Below, piece after piece: positions 22,474 through 34,699 of a stretch of 64,000 bases of DNA. Location: contig MU004234.1 of the NCBI GenBank assembly GCA_010405405.1, forward strand, positions 1,755,563 through 1,819,562, read 5' to 3'. Numbering within the stretch: the stretch's first letter is position 1; every line of letters begins with the position of its first letter. The notes under the pieces are model-generated. The model was not told where the DNA came from. It made no database searches and saw only the letters and a program-made list of their open reading frames with translations. This stretch comes from Microthyrium microscopicum (lineage: Eukaryota > Ascomycota > Dothideomycetes > Microthyriales > Microthyriaceae). A program made the translations under genes and the position numbers.

Positions 22474-24061
22474 CTATGAGTGGCTCAATCCGATGCGTTC
22501 CCATGTACCTTCGAAATCAGAGCAAAACTGGACAAACTCGTCACTCTGTATACTCGCAATGATAGCATCCTCAACCAACCGATGCCGTTCCTCGTCTGAT
22601 AGAGCTGCATAGCCTGCCAAATTGGCAATGACACTAGGCTGGGCAGCAAGCTGCGCAATTAGCGCATTCGATGGTAGCGGCGGATGAGACATGGACAGAT
22701 TCCGGCTGGCTGCGGTGGTGGTGGGTGAGGACGTCCTTGCTACAATCGTGGGCGATGTTGTTCTGGCAGTTGATATGCTTGTCACGTCTGGCATTGGACT
22801 CGTGGGATTGGGATTTGTGGTGGGCAAATCTGCTGCTTGGCTTGAATGGCGTAGTGGAGATGGGTTTTGAACACTGAAGTCTGACGAGTGAGAGACTGCG
22901 GTGACCGGCCGGGCGGCGGGATGTGATGAAGATGGGCGCGATGATGAAGTCTTGAAGGGCAGCTCTTGTAAAGGCGGAAGGATTGTGCTGTTAGTTTTGT
23001 AAGGTTGGATAAACTTGGCATTCTCATAGTTAGGAACGGTTGCGGGAACTCCCGAGAGACTTGAGTTGGATGCCGCGAAGGAGGATGGATGGTAGTCCTG
23101 CGGAGATGCTGTTTGTTTGTGTATGGTAGTAGTATCTGTAGGGCTGGAGTTCTCTGGTGCTTCTTGGATTGTAGTCAAAGTCGCTGAACTTGTCATTGGC
23201 CGTGCTGATGTATATGAATGCATGGCATTTACTGAAGTAGAACGGATCTCAGAGAGCGGTTCTCGAATGGCCGAGGGCTCATGACTTGTTTGTGCGCGCA
23301 AACCGGATATGCCTGGGGCAGGCGAGCTCTGTGGCATTCCTTGAGCAATGGAAGGCACGACTAGCATATTGCTGTTGGCCTTTGATTTGCTTCTACTGTT
23401 GACCTTTCGTGGCACTGAAGCCTTACGGATAGGTGTGCGCGCCATGTTCACAGCATTGGGAGTAGTCGATGGTCTAGGCCCAGAATTGGGCCGAGAAGTC
23501 ATGTTTGCGCTGTCTATGAGAGAGATACCTTGCATTTTCATCCAGTCCAGAGCCTGATTATAGTGATGGGCCTCCGCAAAGCGCATTTGTATACGATGGA
23601 CCTCGTTGTTGTGGGTCGTATGGCGGAGTGCAATAGTCAAGCTTGTGGATCGATATAGGCCTCCAATAGGTAATTGCTCATGGCGAAGTTCGATACGGAG
23701 GTTTCGGGCTAGATCTACTGCAGCGTTGCTCTCTTTGATTTTGTCAGATACTGGGATAGAGTCCTAGCAAGGTATTGTTAGGTCTCTCGAAGCGATCAAC
23801 GGACATGCAAGACAATAAAAGAGCCGCACAGCGGACTTCGCAAAGAAAAGGTAGACACAAGAGAAAAGACACGGAACAACAGCTACATCAGTATCATACC
23901 AGCATGTTTACTCCTTGGAACACAGAGAGAATGGAGTAATCAGTGACATGTTGGGCAGTAATGTTGCAATTCAAGTCGTCAGTTGCGTGAAGCCATGAGA
24001 AAGTGGTGACAGCTTCGGGATCGGTAGCCTGAGAAAAGCGAACAAGCGGAAAGGAGGACAT
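22474..24061 (-). CDS. Possible Rec114-like meiotic recombination protein
   Basis: Exons 24061-23900 and 23763-22474, with a 136-bp intron, give 483 residues. The N-terminus MSSFPLVRFSQATD and the block SLTIALRHTTHNNEVHRIQM followed by RFAEAHHYNQALDWMKMQGI resemble the PH-like N-terminal domain of fungal Rec114, which helps load Spo11 for meiotic double-strand breaks with Mei4 and Mer2. The middle (about 110-400) is low-complexity Ser/Thr/Pro. The C-terminus has a short helical module (SDEERHRLVEDAIIASIQSDEFVQFCSDFEGTWERIG), comparable to the Mei4-binding end of Rec114. Length and architecture (conserved ends, disordered middle) fit Rec114, but sequence identity in this family is very low, so the name is tentative. 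The alternative is an unrelated disordered nuclear protein. It is divergent from RSC9. Confidence 0.6.
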
Positions 24062-24798
24062 GGCAGTCAAAATCAAAGATGCAGGGCGAGGTGTCTCTAG
24101 AGTCTAGACTGGATTATGGGAGCATTCAAAGGTTGGTGTTGTATTGAAGTTATCTAGTAATTTCAAAAGTCAAGGAGCCTCAGTGATCTGGGGGAGACCG
24201 CCGTCTCGTGCTGCTGAATCAGGCAAGGTCGACCTTGTACATGGCAAGAGCAAAGAGTGTGCTGTATACCTACCGGTACAGATGTGGAAGGAGCGACTCT
24301 GCATTTGCGGAAGGTGCAACCCACCAAGCCCACCAGGTACATACGCCGAGATAGAGTAATACCTGCTAGACGTCTACCAAGCATTGATGTTACCTCCGAG
24401 CCAGCTGCAATTGTCAACAACATTTGAAGCTTGAGTCTAGGAAACCATCTCTTGGTTTGTAGATGAGGAGGTTGGACTTGTGGAGTTGTTGTAAGAAAGA
24501 AAAAGAGGCTTGAGATTTCCTTGTGGCGCAGTGTCTCACCAGCCACCAATGCCAAGACCTGGACCCTTGCTAGAGCATCTGCCATCCATGGATCTGTCGC
24601 GGTTCTTGCAATTGAAACTCGCGATCGTCTGAACTTCATCCATTAACCTCTCTTCAATCGCATCACCCAACAAACCACTTCATCCCACACTCCACCTCAT
24701 AATCATTATCCACCCATCGCCAAGCATTCCTCGCTCGTTTTTGTCTGGGTCGCGTCTGCCAGCGCAAAGACCTGCGCGTCTAACTGGCCCTAGCATTC
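24062..24798. promoter_or_regulatory. Divergent promoter region (Rec114-like gene and RSC9)
   Basis: These 737 bp separate two divergent start codons. A 158-codon minus-strand frame at 24163-24639 has no family signal and is probably chance. The last 130 bp before RSC9 are C-rich, as in many fungal 5' leaders. Confidence 0.45.
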
Positions 24799-27700
24799 AT
24801 GGCTCCCCGCGAGGATGAAGTTGCGGAAAATGGCAGCAACGATGAATCGGATAAATTTCTAGAAGAACTTGCCGCTTTTCATGAAAAGAGAGGGTATGGT
24901 TTTACCCGTTTGCGCGCCATCGCGATTAATCCCCTGCTAACCTGACCCAGCACCCTCTTCGAACCTCGCCCCAAAGTTGGTCCTCGATACATTGATTTAC
25001 TTAAGCTCTACAAGCGAGTCGTCGAAGAAGGAGGCTATGATAAGGTTTCTGACACACGGGGAAACAAACTAGCCTGGCGCCGGATATCTGCAGACTTTTT
25101 GCCTAGCAACTCCCACATTGTGCAGTTGGCTTTTCAGGTCAAGACAGTCTATTACAAATTTCTCTCGTAAGTTGCATACCCTCATCAAAGGAAGCTCTTC
25201 TCACCAGCTCAGCGCCTACGAAATCACCCATATTCACAAAAAAGAGCCTCCACCGAAAGAGATATTGGAAGACCTCACTGCCAAAGGCGGCGACCTTCTC
25301 AATCGCACCTTAGAGAACTATCATAGACGAGCGCTCCCTGAAGTCGAGAAATTAGCCAACGGCATCGAAACCGAATCAGACGGAGATGAGCACGATACAC
25401 CAAAAGCTGACAAGATGGATGTTGATCCACCAAGCACTGGTGGGCGCGTTACACGAGGTAAGGCAAGCGCAACTGCACCAACGTCTTTACTGACGCCAAA
25501 AGCTGGCCTGCGACAAGCTCCTCCTCAGCGAGTGTTGTTCGGTCAAGACGGCGATGGATCTCGACAATCGCGTAGCGGAGGCGTAGACTCTCCTACACCT
25601 GGCAACGGTATAAATGGTACTTATAGCTCAAGCGCTGCTTCTGCCACGATTGCAAACTATGATCCTCGACCCATTGCGCCGTCACTCGTTAAGCCCGTAG
25701 CGACTCCTGCAAATAGCTCCATTCATTTCCGAGAACTTTCAAAACGACACAAAGCGACGTTGCGCCGCAACAAGGGCATTTCATTTGCGAAAGGCATGAT
25801 GTTCCCTGGAACCGGCTTCACTGGACCAAATATTTACATGAGATGTGTTCGGGCTCTGGAAAGTGGAATACAAGACGAAGTCAAGTATGCTCTTCATCAT
25901 CTGGTGAAAATATCATTCGAGCGAGGCGACAAATTTCTATTCTCGCAATTCACAAATCTGGCGGATGAGTTGATTCATGCTGTTTGTAACGTTAGCACAG
26001 CGTGGTACGAGCATCCAGGATGGGAATATTCATGGACATTTGCTGCATCCAACCAACCGCATGTACTGATGGAATTATCAGGAACAAGCAATCTCATTGA
26101 AAAGATTCAAAGCTTCCCTGCTGTAGACATCAGTTCTGTTCATCCGGATACCTTCAACAACATCGTCAACAATGCATCCCAGGCTTGTTTGGTCATACGC
26201 AATATGGTCGTTCTGGAAGATAATGCGCGATACTTATCGGAGATGCCAGTGATTCGAGACATGATGACAATTATCTTCCAATTGCCTCGAAGAGCCGAAA
26301 CCGTGGAGGTCAAATATTACGCCTTGGAAATTGCTGAGCTTCTTACCAAATACTGGGTTCTCGATGGAAACGACGATTTCTACCTATCACTACTCGACAT
26401 GGTTGATCAAAATTCAACAGATCGAGGGATGATCATCACAGGCCTTCGAACCCTCAGCCGCATTTCAATGCTTCTTGAAGCCCCGAACAGATTGGAAAAC
26501 GCTCCGATTGGACTCATCACGAAAGTTTATCATTGGCTGCTTGTGGAGGATGAAGAATTACGTACTGCGTGTCTCGATCTACTCTACCAGTACACTGCCA
26601 TTACCGAAAACGTTAATCACCTTGTCAAAGCTATGGATACAGAGTCTATGGTTGATACTCTTATGACTTTCGTCATGTCTGGAGCTATTCGCATAGGAAT
26701 AAATTCGGAAACAGCAAAAGAGCCTGAGGTGGAACATATACCGGTGTCATCAGCTCCCGCCGACGAACTACCGAAGCTTGCCCCCAGCGTAATACAAAAG
26801 CTTTGCCAGATCTCTGATCCAAAGGATCAGAGCTCTTCTTGGTAAGTTTGATAGACTGGAACTTACAGAATCAACACTAATGCTAAGTAGGCTTCGAACA
26901 TGCTTTGTGGAAGACCCCAACGGCGAGATCACCCAGCTTGCCTTGTGGTCCGCTTACAATGAGGCATTCTCCAACGCGCCCAGTGACAACGTACTCATGG
27001 TGGCAAAGGATTTCATCACGAACGTTACTAATGTCTTCCCTAAGGCCGTTGCGAGAGTCGTTCCGCATGAACAGGACCGCAATAGATCGAAATATACTAT
27101 GAAAGGAATATCGCCTCGAGCCGTTCCTATTGATCTGCGGGAACGCGCACTTGCGAGATGTCGCTGGCGTCTACCTGTTCGACAATCAACTGAGAATGCT
27201 AACCAGATGCAAATATCTGGCGGGCTACACAAAGATTGCGACATCTGGTTTTCGCCAACCAATCCTGAAGAAATGTGGACCCACATCGTCGAGAAACATC
27301 TAGAAATTCCCAGAGATCCCGACAATCCACGAAGATTTAAAGACGGCCTAGTCAAAGGTACTGGCCGCAAGTTCGCCTGTCTCTGGACTGGGTGCACTCG
27401 CTTTCCGTCTCCAGGAATCGAGGACGCGCATAAAGTCAGTATGCATGTCAAGGTTCATCTGCCTGACACCGACACTACTGGCGGCGCGATCCGAAAACAC
27501 TCAAAAGCTATTCACAAAAGCGACCATTCTGGTTCCATTCCTCGATATTATCGTAACACGCCAGTCGATGAGCAAGGGAACCCGGTGGGTCTTTCTCTTT
27601 CTGCGCTATTGGTTCTGCGCAACCTTGCACGCCAGATGCTCAAGATTGAGAGCAATGATATGCGAGGTCGCCAGAATTTGATAGAGCGACATTTCGCTTT

Positions 27701-27839
27701 ACATCAACAAAAGATCGCAGATGTGGTTACGTTCAACTGGAGCCTGCGGCATTACACTCCGGAATTCATGCAGTATGTCAGCAAAGGCATGGAAATGGCG
27801 CATAAGCTGCCTCGTCTTTCAAATGGATCTAATGAATGA
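24799..27839 (+). CDS. RSC9: RSC chromatin-remodelling subunit Rsc9 (ARID)
   Basis: This is a nuclear subunit of the RSC ATP-dependent chromatin remodeller. Exons 24799-24893, 24951-25166, 25213-26841 and 26891-27839 give 962 residues with clean phases. Residues about 18-112 are an ARID/BRIGHT DNA-binding domain: FLEELAAFHEKRGT, then GPRYIDLLKLYKRVVEEGGY, then WRRISADFLP and TVYYKFLSAYE, the helix pattern of the fold. A disordered acidic/basic linker follows (about 150-270). The Rsc9-specific helical repeat region comes next (VRALESGIQDEVKYALHHLV; FLFSQFTNLADELIHAV). Exon 4 carries a late C2H2-like finger (CLWTGC...HVKVH) and RFX-like basic segments. A perfect 9-bp inverted repeat lies just before the third donor. 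The order ARID-helical repeat-zinc finger matches fungal Rsc9. Confidence 0.93.
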
Positions 27840-28365
27840 TCTTGGATGTTCTTGGGCTCGACTGTACAATTATGACTGTTTTGGCATAAATTATTATACT
27901 AGTATTAGACGGGCGGCTGCCATGCGTACGAGGCAACAGATGGTGGTTGAAACTTGTATTTGTAGGCAGCAGGACATGACCAGCCTTATGATACCTATTC
28001 GTCTGCTTCATGCGGAAGTTCAATTCAAAAAGATGCATTGCACAATTATCTTCTTATTTAAGTCTGTGTAAATCTAGTACGCGAAATGCATCGTGTATCG
28101 AAATGTTGGGTGGCGGTTGACAACTCGAGACAGGCGCGCGCTGGATCTAAAGCCCTCGCGGTTACAGCGCAGCCTGCTTAAAGCTCAACACCAAATGCAT
28201 CACCAACATCATATAACCATCCGATGAAACACTTCTTGCGTCCCTGACCCAAGCTTCCGGACCATTTGCACGGCACCCCTCCGGTACCGACCACGCAACA
28301 TCCTCCTTGATCATGGCCAAACTGGCCACTCAATTCCCTCCATTTCATACTCGGTAGCGTTCATC
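27840..28365. other. Intergenic region between RSC9 and SWF1
   Basis: This is the 3' flank of RSC9 and the promoter of SWF1, both on the plus strand. Only short unsupported frames are present. Confidence 0.5.
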
Positions 28366-29663
28366 ATGGGGTATCGTGCTCTCGCGGTCGCGATTCTTGC
28401 TATCTCCTTCTTCACATTTGTCGCCTTCTTTGGTAGACTACCTGGACTACGGCGAACTCCCATAGGACTCTTACATCGCGTAATATGGGTCTATATCCCC
28501 AACGGCCTCAGAGGCGTGGATAAGTCCATTTCAGGCGGCCGAATATCGAGGTCATTTCAGCGCGGATATCAGAAGCTTCTGTTCGAGAAACATCCCATTG
28601 TTCTAGTAAAACCACCTTCCTTTCAGCTTATGCACTGTACTCACAATACTAGATATTCTTCCTCTCCTTGATAACCGCCTGCGCAGGCCTCTTCCTCCCC
28701 GCCGCCTGGCAATATCTTCCCATCTACCACAAACTCGGAATCGTCGTCCTCCTCCCTCTTCCCTACATCTTCACCCGCCTCTGTAACATAACCAACGCAT
28801 CTTCTCCGCACATAGTCAACCACACCAACGTCATCAACAACCTCACCCAATACCCCTACGACTACAAACTCTTCCACCCCAACAACATCTGCCGCACCTG
28901 CGACCTCCCCAAACCCGCCCGCAGCAAACACTGCTCACTGTGCCGTGCCTGCGTCGCCCGTGCCGACCATCATTGCATATGGGTCAATAATTGCCTTGGC
29001 CGCGGCAACTACAAATACTTTCTCAGCCTGCTCCTCAGCACCTCCATCTTGCTCGCCTATGGCGCCTACCTTGCGTACGTGACTCTCAAGCCCCAGGTTG
29101 CCGAAAACATCCGCCAATACCCTGAATGGCATGTCCTCGAATATGCGAACCGCACAGATTACACAGGCCGCATGCTGTGTTTTGGCGAGTGGGTGCTTGA
29201 TGTCCTCGCAACCGCCTTTATGTTGGGCGGTGTTTCACTAGGCGGCGTCGGATTCTTAGCTTTCCTGACAGCGCCATTACCGGCTGGTCTACTCTCGTAT
29301 CACGTCTACCTCATTTGGGCAGGCATGACGACCAACGAGAGCGGCAAATGGGGGGATTGGAAGGAAGATATGGCGGACGGACTCTGCTTCATAACCGATT
29401 TTGACACCAGAGACAGCTGGTCGTATCCTAGCTTAGACAATAACCATTACCACCCTGATGTCTGGAAGGCAGGCGGTTGGCCAAAACGAAGCGGCCAGTT
29501 CCTCGTCCTGACGGGAGATGGTCAGCATCCGCGCAATCTGCAACAATCAATCAAAGATGTTGTAGGTGATGCGGAGTGGCGGCGGGTGTGGAATTTGAAG
29601 GAGGTGGAAAATGTGTACGATTTGGGATGGTGGGAGAACGCGAAGGATTTGCTTACGAATTGA
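28366..29663 (+). CDS. SWF1: DHHC palmitoyltransferase Swf1
   Basis: This is an endoplasmic-reticulum protein S-acyltransferase that, in yeast, palmitoylates SNAREs next to their membrane anchors. Exons 28366-28605 and 28653-29663 (47-bp intron) give 416 residues. Helices lie at about 5-22, 80-100 and 106-123. The cysteine-rich domain follows: CRTCDLPKPARSKHCSLC, with the catalytic DHHC at 185-188 (ADHHCIWVNNCLGRGNY). Two more helices come after it (LSLLLSTSILLAYGAYLAYV and an Ala/Gly-rich one near 290). The TTxE-like element is present as GMTTNESGKWGDWKEDM. The N-terminal two-helix arrangement and the spacing to the DHHC box fit Swf1 rather than the Pfa3-5 or Akr1 groups. Nothing in it looks broken. 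Confidence 0.92.
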
Positions 29664-30058
29664 TGAGGTTCGATGGAGTATTGTTGGATATGCATTGCAT
29701 TGCTTGGATGTCTTGCTGGGCTTCTGGGCTTATAGAATAATCCTATCAGTTTGTTTACTTCGAGTTCGGGTTCAGCCTAGTCCTGGCTGCTGTTTCGTGC
29801 GCCATGGAAACAACTTTCTTCAGAAACACAGCACCAAACACTGAGCAGAAGTAGTACTAGGCTTGAACTTTTCTTGCATCAGAATATCTTTTTCCAACGC
29901 TCCAAACATAAAGTTGATTAGGAAGCGTGCTGAGTAACACGATGATCACGAATACGCGGTTCCAGTCCCCGCAACACCTATAAAAGCTGCCTGCGGTGCT
30001 GAAGGAGAAACTCTTCACTGACACCAAGCTATTTAGGTTTGTTTCTGATTCTCAAATC
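29664..30058. other. Intergenic region
   Basis: About 395 bp hold the SWF1 3' flank and the promoter of the DUF427 gene. No further feature was recognised. Confidence 0.5.
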
Positions 30059-31020
30059 ATGGCTGGACCACCACTTCAAGAGTAAGTGAATTCAATCCGA
30101 ATATCTCTTACGATGATTGGGTTCATAAGACAAGTGCTTAAGACTAAACCGTCGTCATACAGTCTCGCTGCTCTAGCAAACCACTTCCTCACCGAAGGAC
30201 CGACCAAATTTCTAGATATTGGCCCTCGACGCATCAGGGTTCTATTCAATGGTGTTTACATAGTCGACACTACTGCCGCAAAGCAAGTTTGGGAACATCA
30301 CCGGTATCCACAGTTCTACGTCCCGCTGGCCGATGTGAAGCAGAGCAATATCTCCACCATCAAAACATTTGCTGCAAAAGACGGACAAAATGGGGCATCG
30401 ATTTTAAAGATCGAAGTCAATGGGTCAAACGGCAAGAAAACTACTGACCGAGCCCTTGCTTTCGGACCTGGTGCTGGACAGCTCAACGGTCTAGTACGCC
30501 TAGAATTCAGCGCAATGGGTACGTATCCCAATCCATACACCATCATAACGCTTCAAAACCTACACACCAGTAACCCTATAGCTAAACCTCGCCAGATAAA
30601 TGGTTCGAAGAAGACACCCCCATCTACATCCACCCCAAAGACCCCTTCAAACGCATCGACATCCTCCCATCCACACGACCCATCCAAATCAAAATTGCCA
30701 ACCACACCATCGCGTCCAGCAACTGGAGTGCGCACCTGAACGAAACTGGTCTGCCCACGCGCTTCTACTTACCACTGACGTCCGTGGATCCCAGTGTTCT
30801 GCGCCCCAGTGATCTCAGGACGGGTTGTCCGTACAAGGGCGTTGCAGAGTATTATCATGTGGAGGTGGGTGGGAGGTTGTATGAGAATATTGTGTGGTAT
30901 TATCGGACGCCGACGCAGGAGAGTGCTGGGGTGGCGGATTTGGTGTGCTTTTATAATGAGAAGGTTGATATTTTGTTGGATGGGGAGGAGTTGGTGCGGC
31001 CGAAGACGCATTTTGGGTAG
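30059..31020 (+). CDS. DUF427 (NTP_transf_9) domain protein
   Basis: Three exons, 30059-30081, 30163-30518 and 30596-31020, give 267 residues. The first exon codes only MAGPPLQ plus two bases. The protein carries two DUF427-like beta units. The first is around RIRVLFNGVYIVDTTAAKQVWEHHRYPQFYVPLADV. The second, better conserved, is around IKIANHTIASSNWSAHLNET, then RFYLPLTSVDPSVLRPSD, then CPYKGVAEYYHVEV and a closing WYYRTPTQESAGVADLVCFYNEKVDILLDGE. The CPYKG motif and the W-Y-Y-x-P-x-x-x-A-x-x-V-A-x-L-V-C-F-Y pattern are typical of the family. DUF427 proteins are small cytosolic folds of uncertain biochemical role, so no reaction is claimed. It converges on the S10 carboxypeptidase gene, 304 bp away. 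Confidence 0.88.
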
Positions 31021-31324
31021 GCAGGGGGCATGTTGATACGGTTGGAGAAGTATAGCGCCTGGAGACAGTTTGTTTATGCTACGAGAAGCAGCAGTTGGAA
31101 TAGGACATCAGAATCACATGTTAGAACTGGACTGCCAGTCACTGCCCTACAAGATCATGAAGCAGCCAAAATAGGTCGGAAAAACATACGGAACACATAA
31201 AGAGAGAGATCTTCATGGATTTAGAAGTCCACAACGACTATTACACATGTTATCTTGGCCAGAAAGTACCTTTCCGGATATCGAGTGCTAAGGTAATCTT
31301 TGGATCTCAAAGCTATCGTCTCGC
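31021..31324. other. Convergent intergenic region
   Basis: These 304 bp contain the 3' flanks of the DUF427 and S10 genes. Nothing else was seen. Confidence 0.5.
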
Positions 31325-33525
31325 TTACTGCGCCGGCGACACAATATTGTAATCTTTGAAAGTCGCGTTGCCAGCTATAATAGCGGCCTGCTGATTGACC
31401 GAGCAAGAAGCACCAATACTCCATATATTACAAGCTCCTGGTAGCGATGGAGGTAGCGGACGTGTAATGTTGAAGCTGGACGACGGTCCCTTGGAGCTAT
31501 ATGTACCGTTTCCGACACCAACATTTGATATCTTTCCAGTTGCGATGTCTTTATTGAAGAGGGAGCGGTCGAAGATTTGAAATAATGTTTCTGGTTGATA
31601 TCTGTGGGCTGCGGAGCATGTATCAGTATGACGAATTTGCATGATCTAGTGAGTGCGATGTTACTTACCAAGATGGCCAGCTTGGAAGACTCGTGAGAAA
31701 GAGACTTTGTTGTATTGTCGAACGACTCCCCCGACGTAGCTTTGGTTGGTTTGGATATTCTGGTAGCCTGCGCTTCGAAATTTTGAAGCATCGGTGTAGT
31801 TTATATTCAGGCTTACTTGCTCGCCGCCGAGCCCTATTCACATCATGATTAGCAGATTGTTCTTTCCAGGTTATCGTCGTACAGCATGAACTACTTACAA
31901 TTACAACGATAATCCAAGTCCCCATGAACTATCGCAAGTTTGATGCCACGACTGGCGATATAGCTCAGGTCATCAACTCCATTTCTTACTGATGGGTCGC
32001 CTGTCTCGAAGAACCAAGTGTTCAATAACTCGTTGCTGTTGTATGTAAAGTTGACGGCAGCCCCAAGGTCAGATTGTACCGAAGCTTGATTCAGGTAGCC
32101 AACAGCATATGAAGCTCCCATCGGGTCAGGGACCTTTTGTGCGATGTTGAAAGCGGCGATCTAATAACATTAGCACGCTCACGCAAACAGTGGCTTAGCA
32201 GTACTAACCTTGGTATCCGGGAAGGCGCCCTGCACGTAGGCATAGCAGTACTTGGTAGCATCTGCGCAGACTTGGTTGACAGTGCTGTTCAGTCCAATCT
32301 CATCAGGGTCGTATTTTTTTGACAAGGCCCGACAATTCAGTACTTGGTCTTTGCAGCCTGTCACTGGCCTTGAATAGTTGGCTTTGACTTCATTGTATAC
32401 TTTCTCATCGTAGAGTCTGCCTTTGGCGCCATAAGTGTTGTTGTACGCATACTCTGGCCAGGCAGGCCCATAGTATAACCCGTCCATACACCCACTGATA
32501 ATTCCTAGGGTGTCCAGATGTAAATGGATAGCGGAAGAATTGCTCAATGCGCCGGCCTGAAGTTTCTGGTTTTGACGCCCGAAGTATGCAATGGAAGATG
32601 GACCGTAGACGCCGCCATACTAAAACTGTTAGCGGATTGATGGGAGCTTGTATGTGTCAAATTACCGAAACCGTCCATAGATTGATCTTTGTTTTTTCAG
32701 TGTTATACTGTGGAAATCTAAAATGATCAGTACATTTTGACCGCATTCACAGGTAGATGACCTACTGTGAGAACCAGACTTGAGAGAAATGCCATAGTGT
32801 TCGTGCGCTCTGTCCTGCCGTCGAGGCTGTTCTCGACATATTTTGTGAAGGAAAAGTTCCAGTCCAATTCAGAGGAGTGGCCGCAGTAACATTACTACCG
32901 CCGACAGGATTGACCAATTCTGAAAGTAAATCCAAGGTGCCATTGGTTAAACTATCATAGGAGAACCCGGTCTGTGACGGCTGGTCTATGTAGAGCAAGT
33001 TGGAGTTGCGATTCCACGAATACGGGTTGAAGGTCGTGGTTTTCGAATCCTTATTCACAAGGCAAGGCCCGTTCTCTTCTATTGCCGATGATGCAGACGC
33101 TGCTCCTGGTCCTCCTTCAAGATAAATTGTGGTTGGAGCAGATGAAGGGTTGTTTTGAGATTCTATAGAGACGTTACATTAGCCTCCTACATTGCTTACT
33201 TAGATCGAATATTTCCAATCTGCTACTTACCAAAGAACCAAAAGAACATGTTAACTTCGTATGGGGTCGCAGAATCCACAGTCGAAGGTATGTGAACGTA
33301 ACCAGAGAATGCTTTAAGACCTGGGTAGCAATTTAAAACCGTTGTCTGAGCATAGTCAGCGTGAAATCAGTACATGAATATGTTGCTTACATTTCTCAGA
33401 CTCAAGGAAGCGCCGGGCACAAGTATTGATGGCATGACTTGGATATTCTGCACTTTGGGTGGAAATCCTCCATCACCAAATGCCAGAGAGGCCAACGATG
33501 CCAACAGCGGCAATTTGGAGATCAT
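31325..33525 (-). CDS. Secreted S10 serine carboxypeptidase-like protein
   Basis: This is an extracellular or vacuolar alpha/beta-hydrolase of peptidase family S10. Eight exons (33525-33391, 33345-33231, 33162-32766, 32717-32666, 32619-32209, 32160-31899, 31833-31669, 31608-31325) give 606 residues. Residues 1-16 are a signal peptide. The oxyanion region reads [11 protein letters not shown] (99-104). The nucleophile is Ser233 in LWTVSYGGVYGP, directly at the exon 4/5 junction. The acid is Asp453 in [10 protein letters not shown], and the base is His511 in FQAGHLAHRYQPE. All triad residues are present. Two substrate-recognition residues differ from carboxypeptidase Y: Asn of NGGPG is Glu, and Glu of ESY is Val. 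Many NxT/NxS sites suggest glycosylation. Peptidase activity is therefore likely but specificity may have changed. Confidence 0.88.
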
Positions 33526-34699
33526 GGTATTTCTTTGTTTAGTGTATTCGTCGTATATCTTTCACCAGTTCAAAACAGATTTGGACATAGAAGCCTAGTT
33601 CTGTAAGAGGGTATTAAGATAACTTGAGTACTTTGGATAAGTTGATTTTGTCCTTCCTTCATCTAAAGTGTGCATTCAGGTTTTATACGCCAAAGAAACT
33701 ATGCGATTGCGGAAGCCTGGAATGTGGCTGACCAAACGTAACGGAACTCGTCACGATGTACAGCTTTTGTTTTGGTGATGAGATCGACGTCCAGGTACCA
33801 AGCAAAATCCGAGGGTACTGACGCTACGCAGGATACAGCCGAATTTGGAAGGTTTGAATGGATATAGCGATTGTGGCTGTGAATGATAAGCAATTACAAT
33901 CTAGTAGTAGGAAGCAAGAGCGCACAAGTCCGAGGGACAATGTTTTAAGTTTTTGAATAGATGTGCATTTTGGGAGCTTCAGTGGTTAATGGTCTATAAC
34001 TTATGAAATGATTGTGAATCGTGATCGCTCAATAAGCTACCTATTGATGGTATGCTATATTCACTTGATCCCGCACCCTAGACGGATCGTGAAGGATTTC
34101 TTGATGTTCCTGCCAATTATAGGCACTCGACTGAAAAGTTGAATCTTATTGCGGCACAATAACTTTTTATTGACTTAACCAATAAGGGGGTAATCTATTC
34201 AGCAAACTATAGCAAATAGCACAATTGGCACAAGGGTTGCTTTAAGATCCTGGTTACGGTAACCTGTAGAATGGCAAGTTCCGAGTTTGTATTCGACTAA
34301 GCTTATTTCCATTAGGAACCATCATACCAACCGCTGCTCGTACCAGCTAACTCAATGCGAAATTGTCCATCATTCGTTGTTGGCCTGGGTTGACGTAGAT
34401 CGTGGCTTGGTGGTTTCACATCACTGGCCTTCGTCTATTGAACCCGAATTGATCTAGTCATGAATTGTAGATGAATCTTTGAAGATTCATCTTGCGAAAA
34501 TGTGAAATCTTCACGTGTACGCAGAATGTGTTTTGCTTCTGTCAGGTAAGTCTTTCAATCGTTTGAGTGATTACCCGAGTCCTTTTTATTGTGTGTTGAT
34601 AAAGATACCGTAAGCCGGCCATAACGCTACGCATTATGGAGTACACGACAAGTTATTGACAAGCGGAGAGGATACATGGCAAACTCTAGGTCTTTCGAC
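33526..34699. other. Intergenic region with a strong inverted repeat
   Basis: This 1.2-kb AT-leaning stretch lies upstream of the S10 gene and downstream of the GST gene. It holds a perfect 11-bp-arm inverted repeat at 34469-34492 and a 13-nt palindrome around GGTTACGGTAACC at 34252-34264. No coding frame is convincing. Confidence 0.6.
34469..34492. repeat. Perfect inverted repeat, 11-bp arms, 2-nt spacer
   Basis: AGATGAATCTT and AAGATTCATCT flank TG. It lies about 210 bp past the GST stop codon and 945 bp upstream of the S10 start. It could be a dimer-binding operator or an RNA hairpin near the GST 3' end; the sequence alone does not decide. Confidence 0.8.

Noticed and set aside
24163-24639. 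158-codon minus-strand frame between Rec114-like gene and RSC9
   Set aside because: It lies in a divergent promoter region and shows no recognisable motif.
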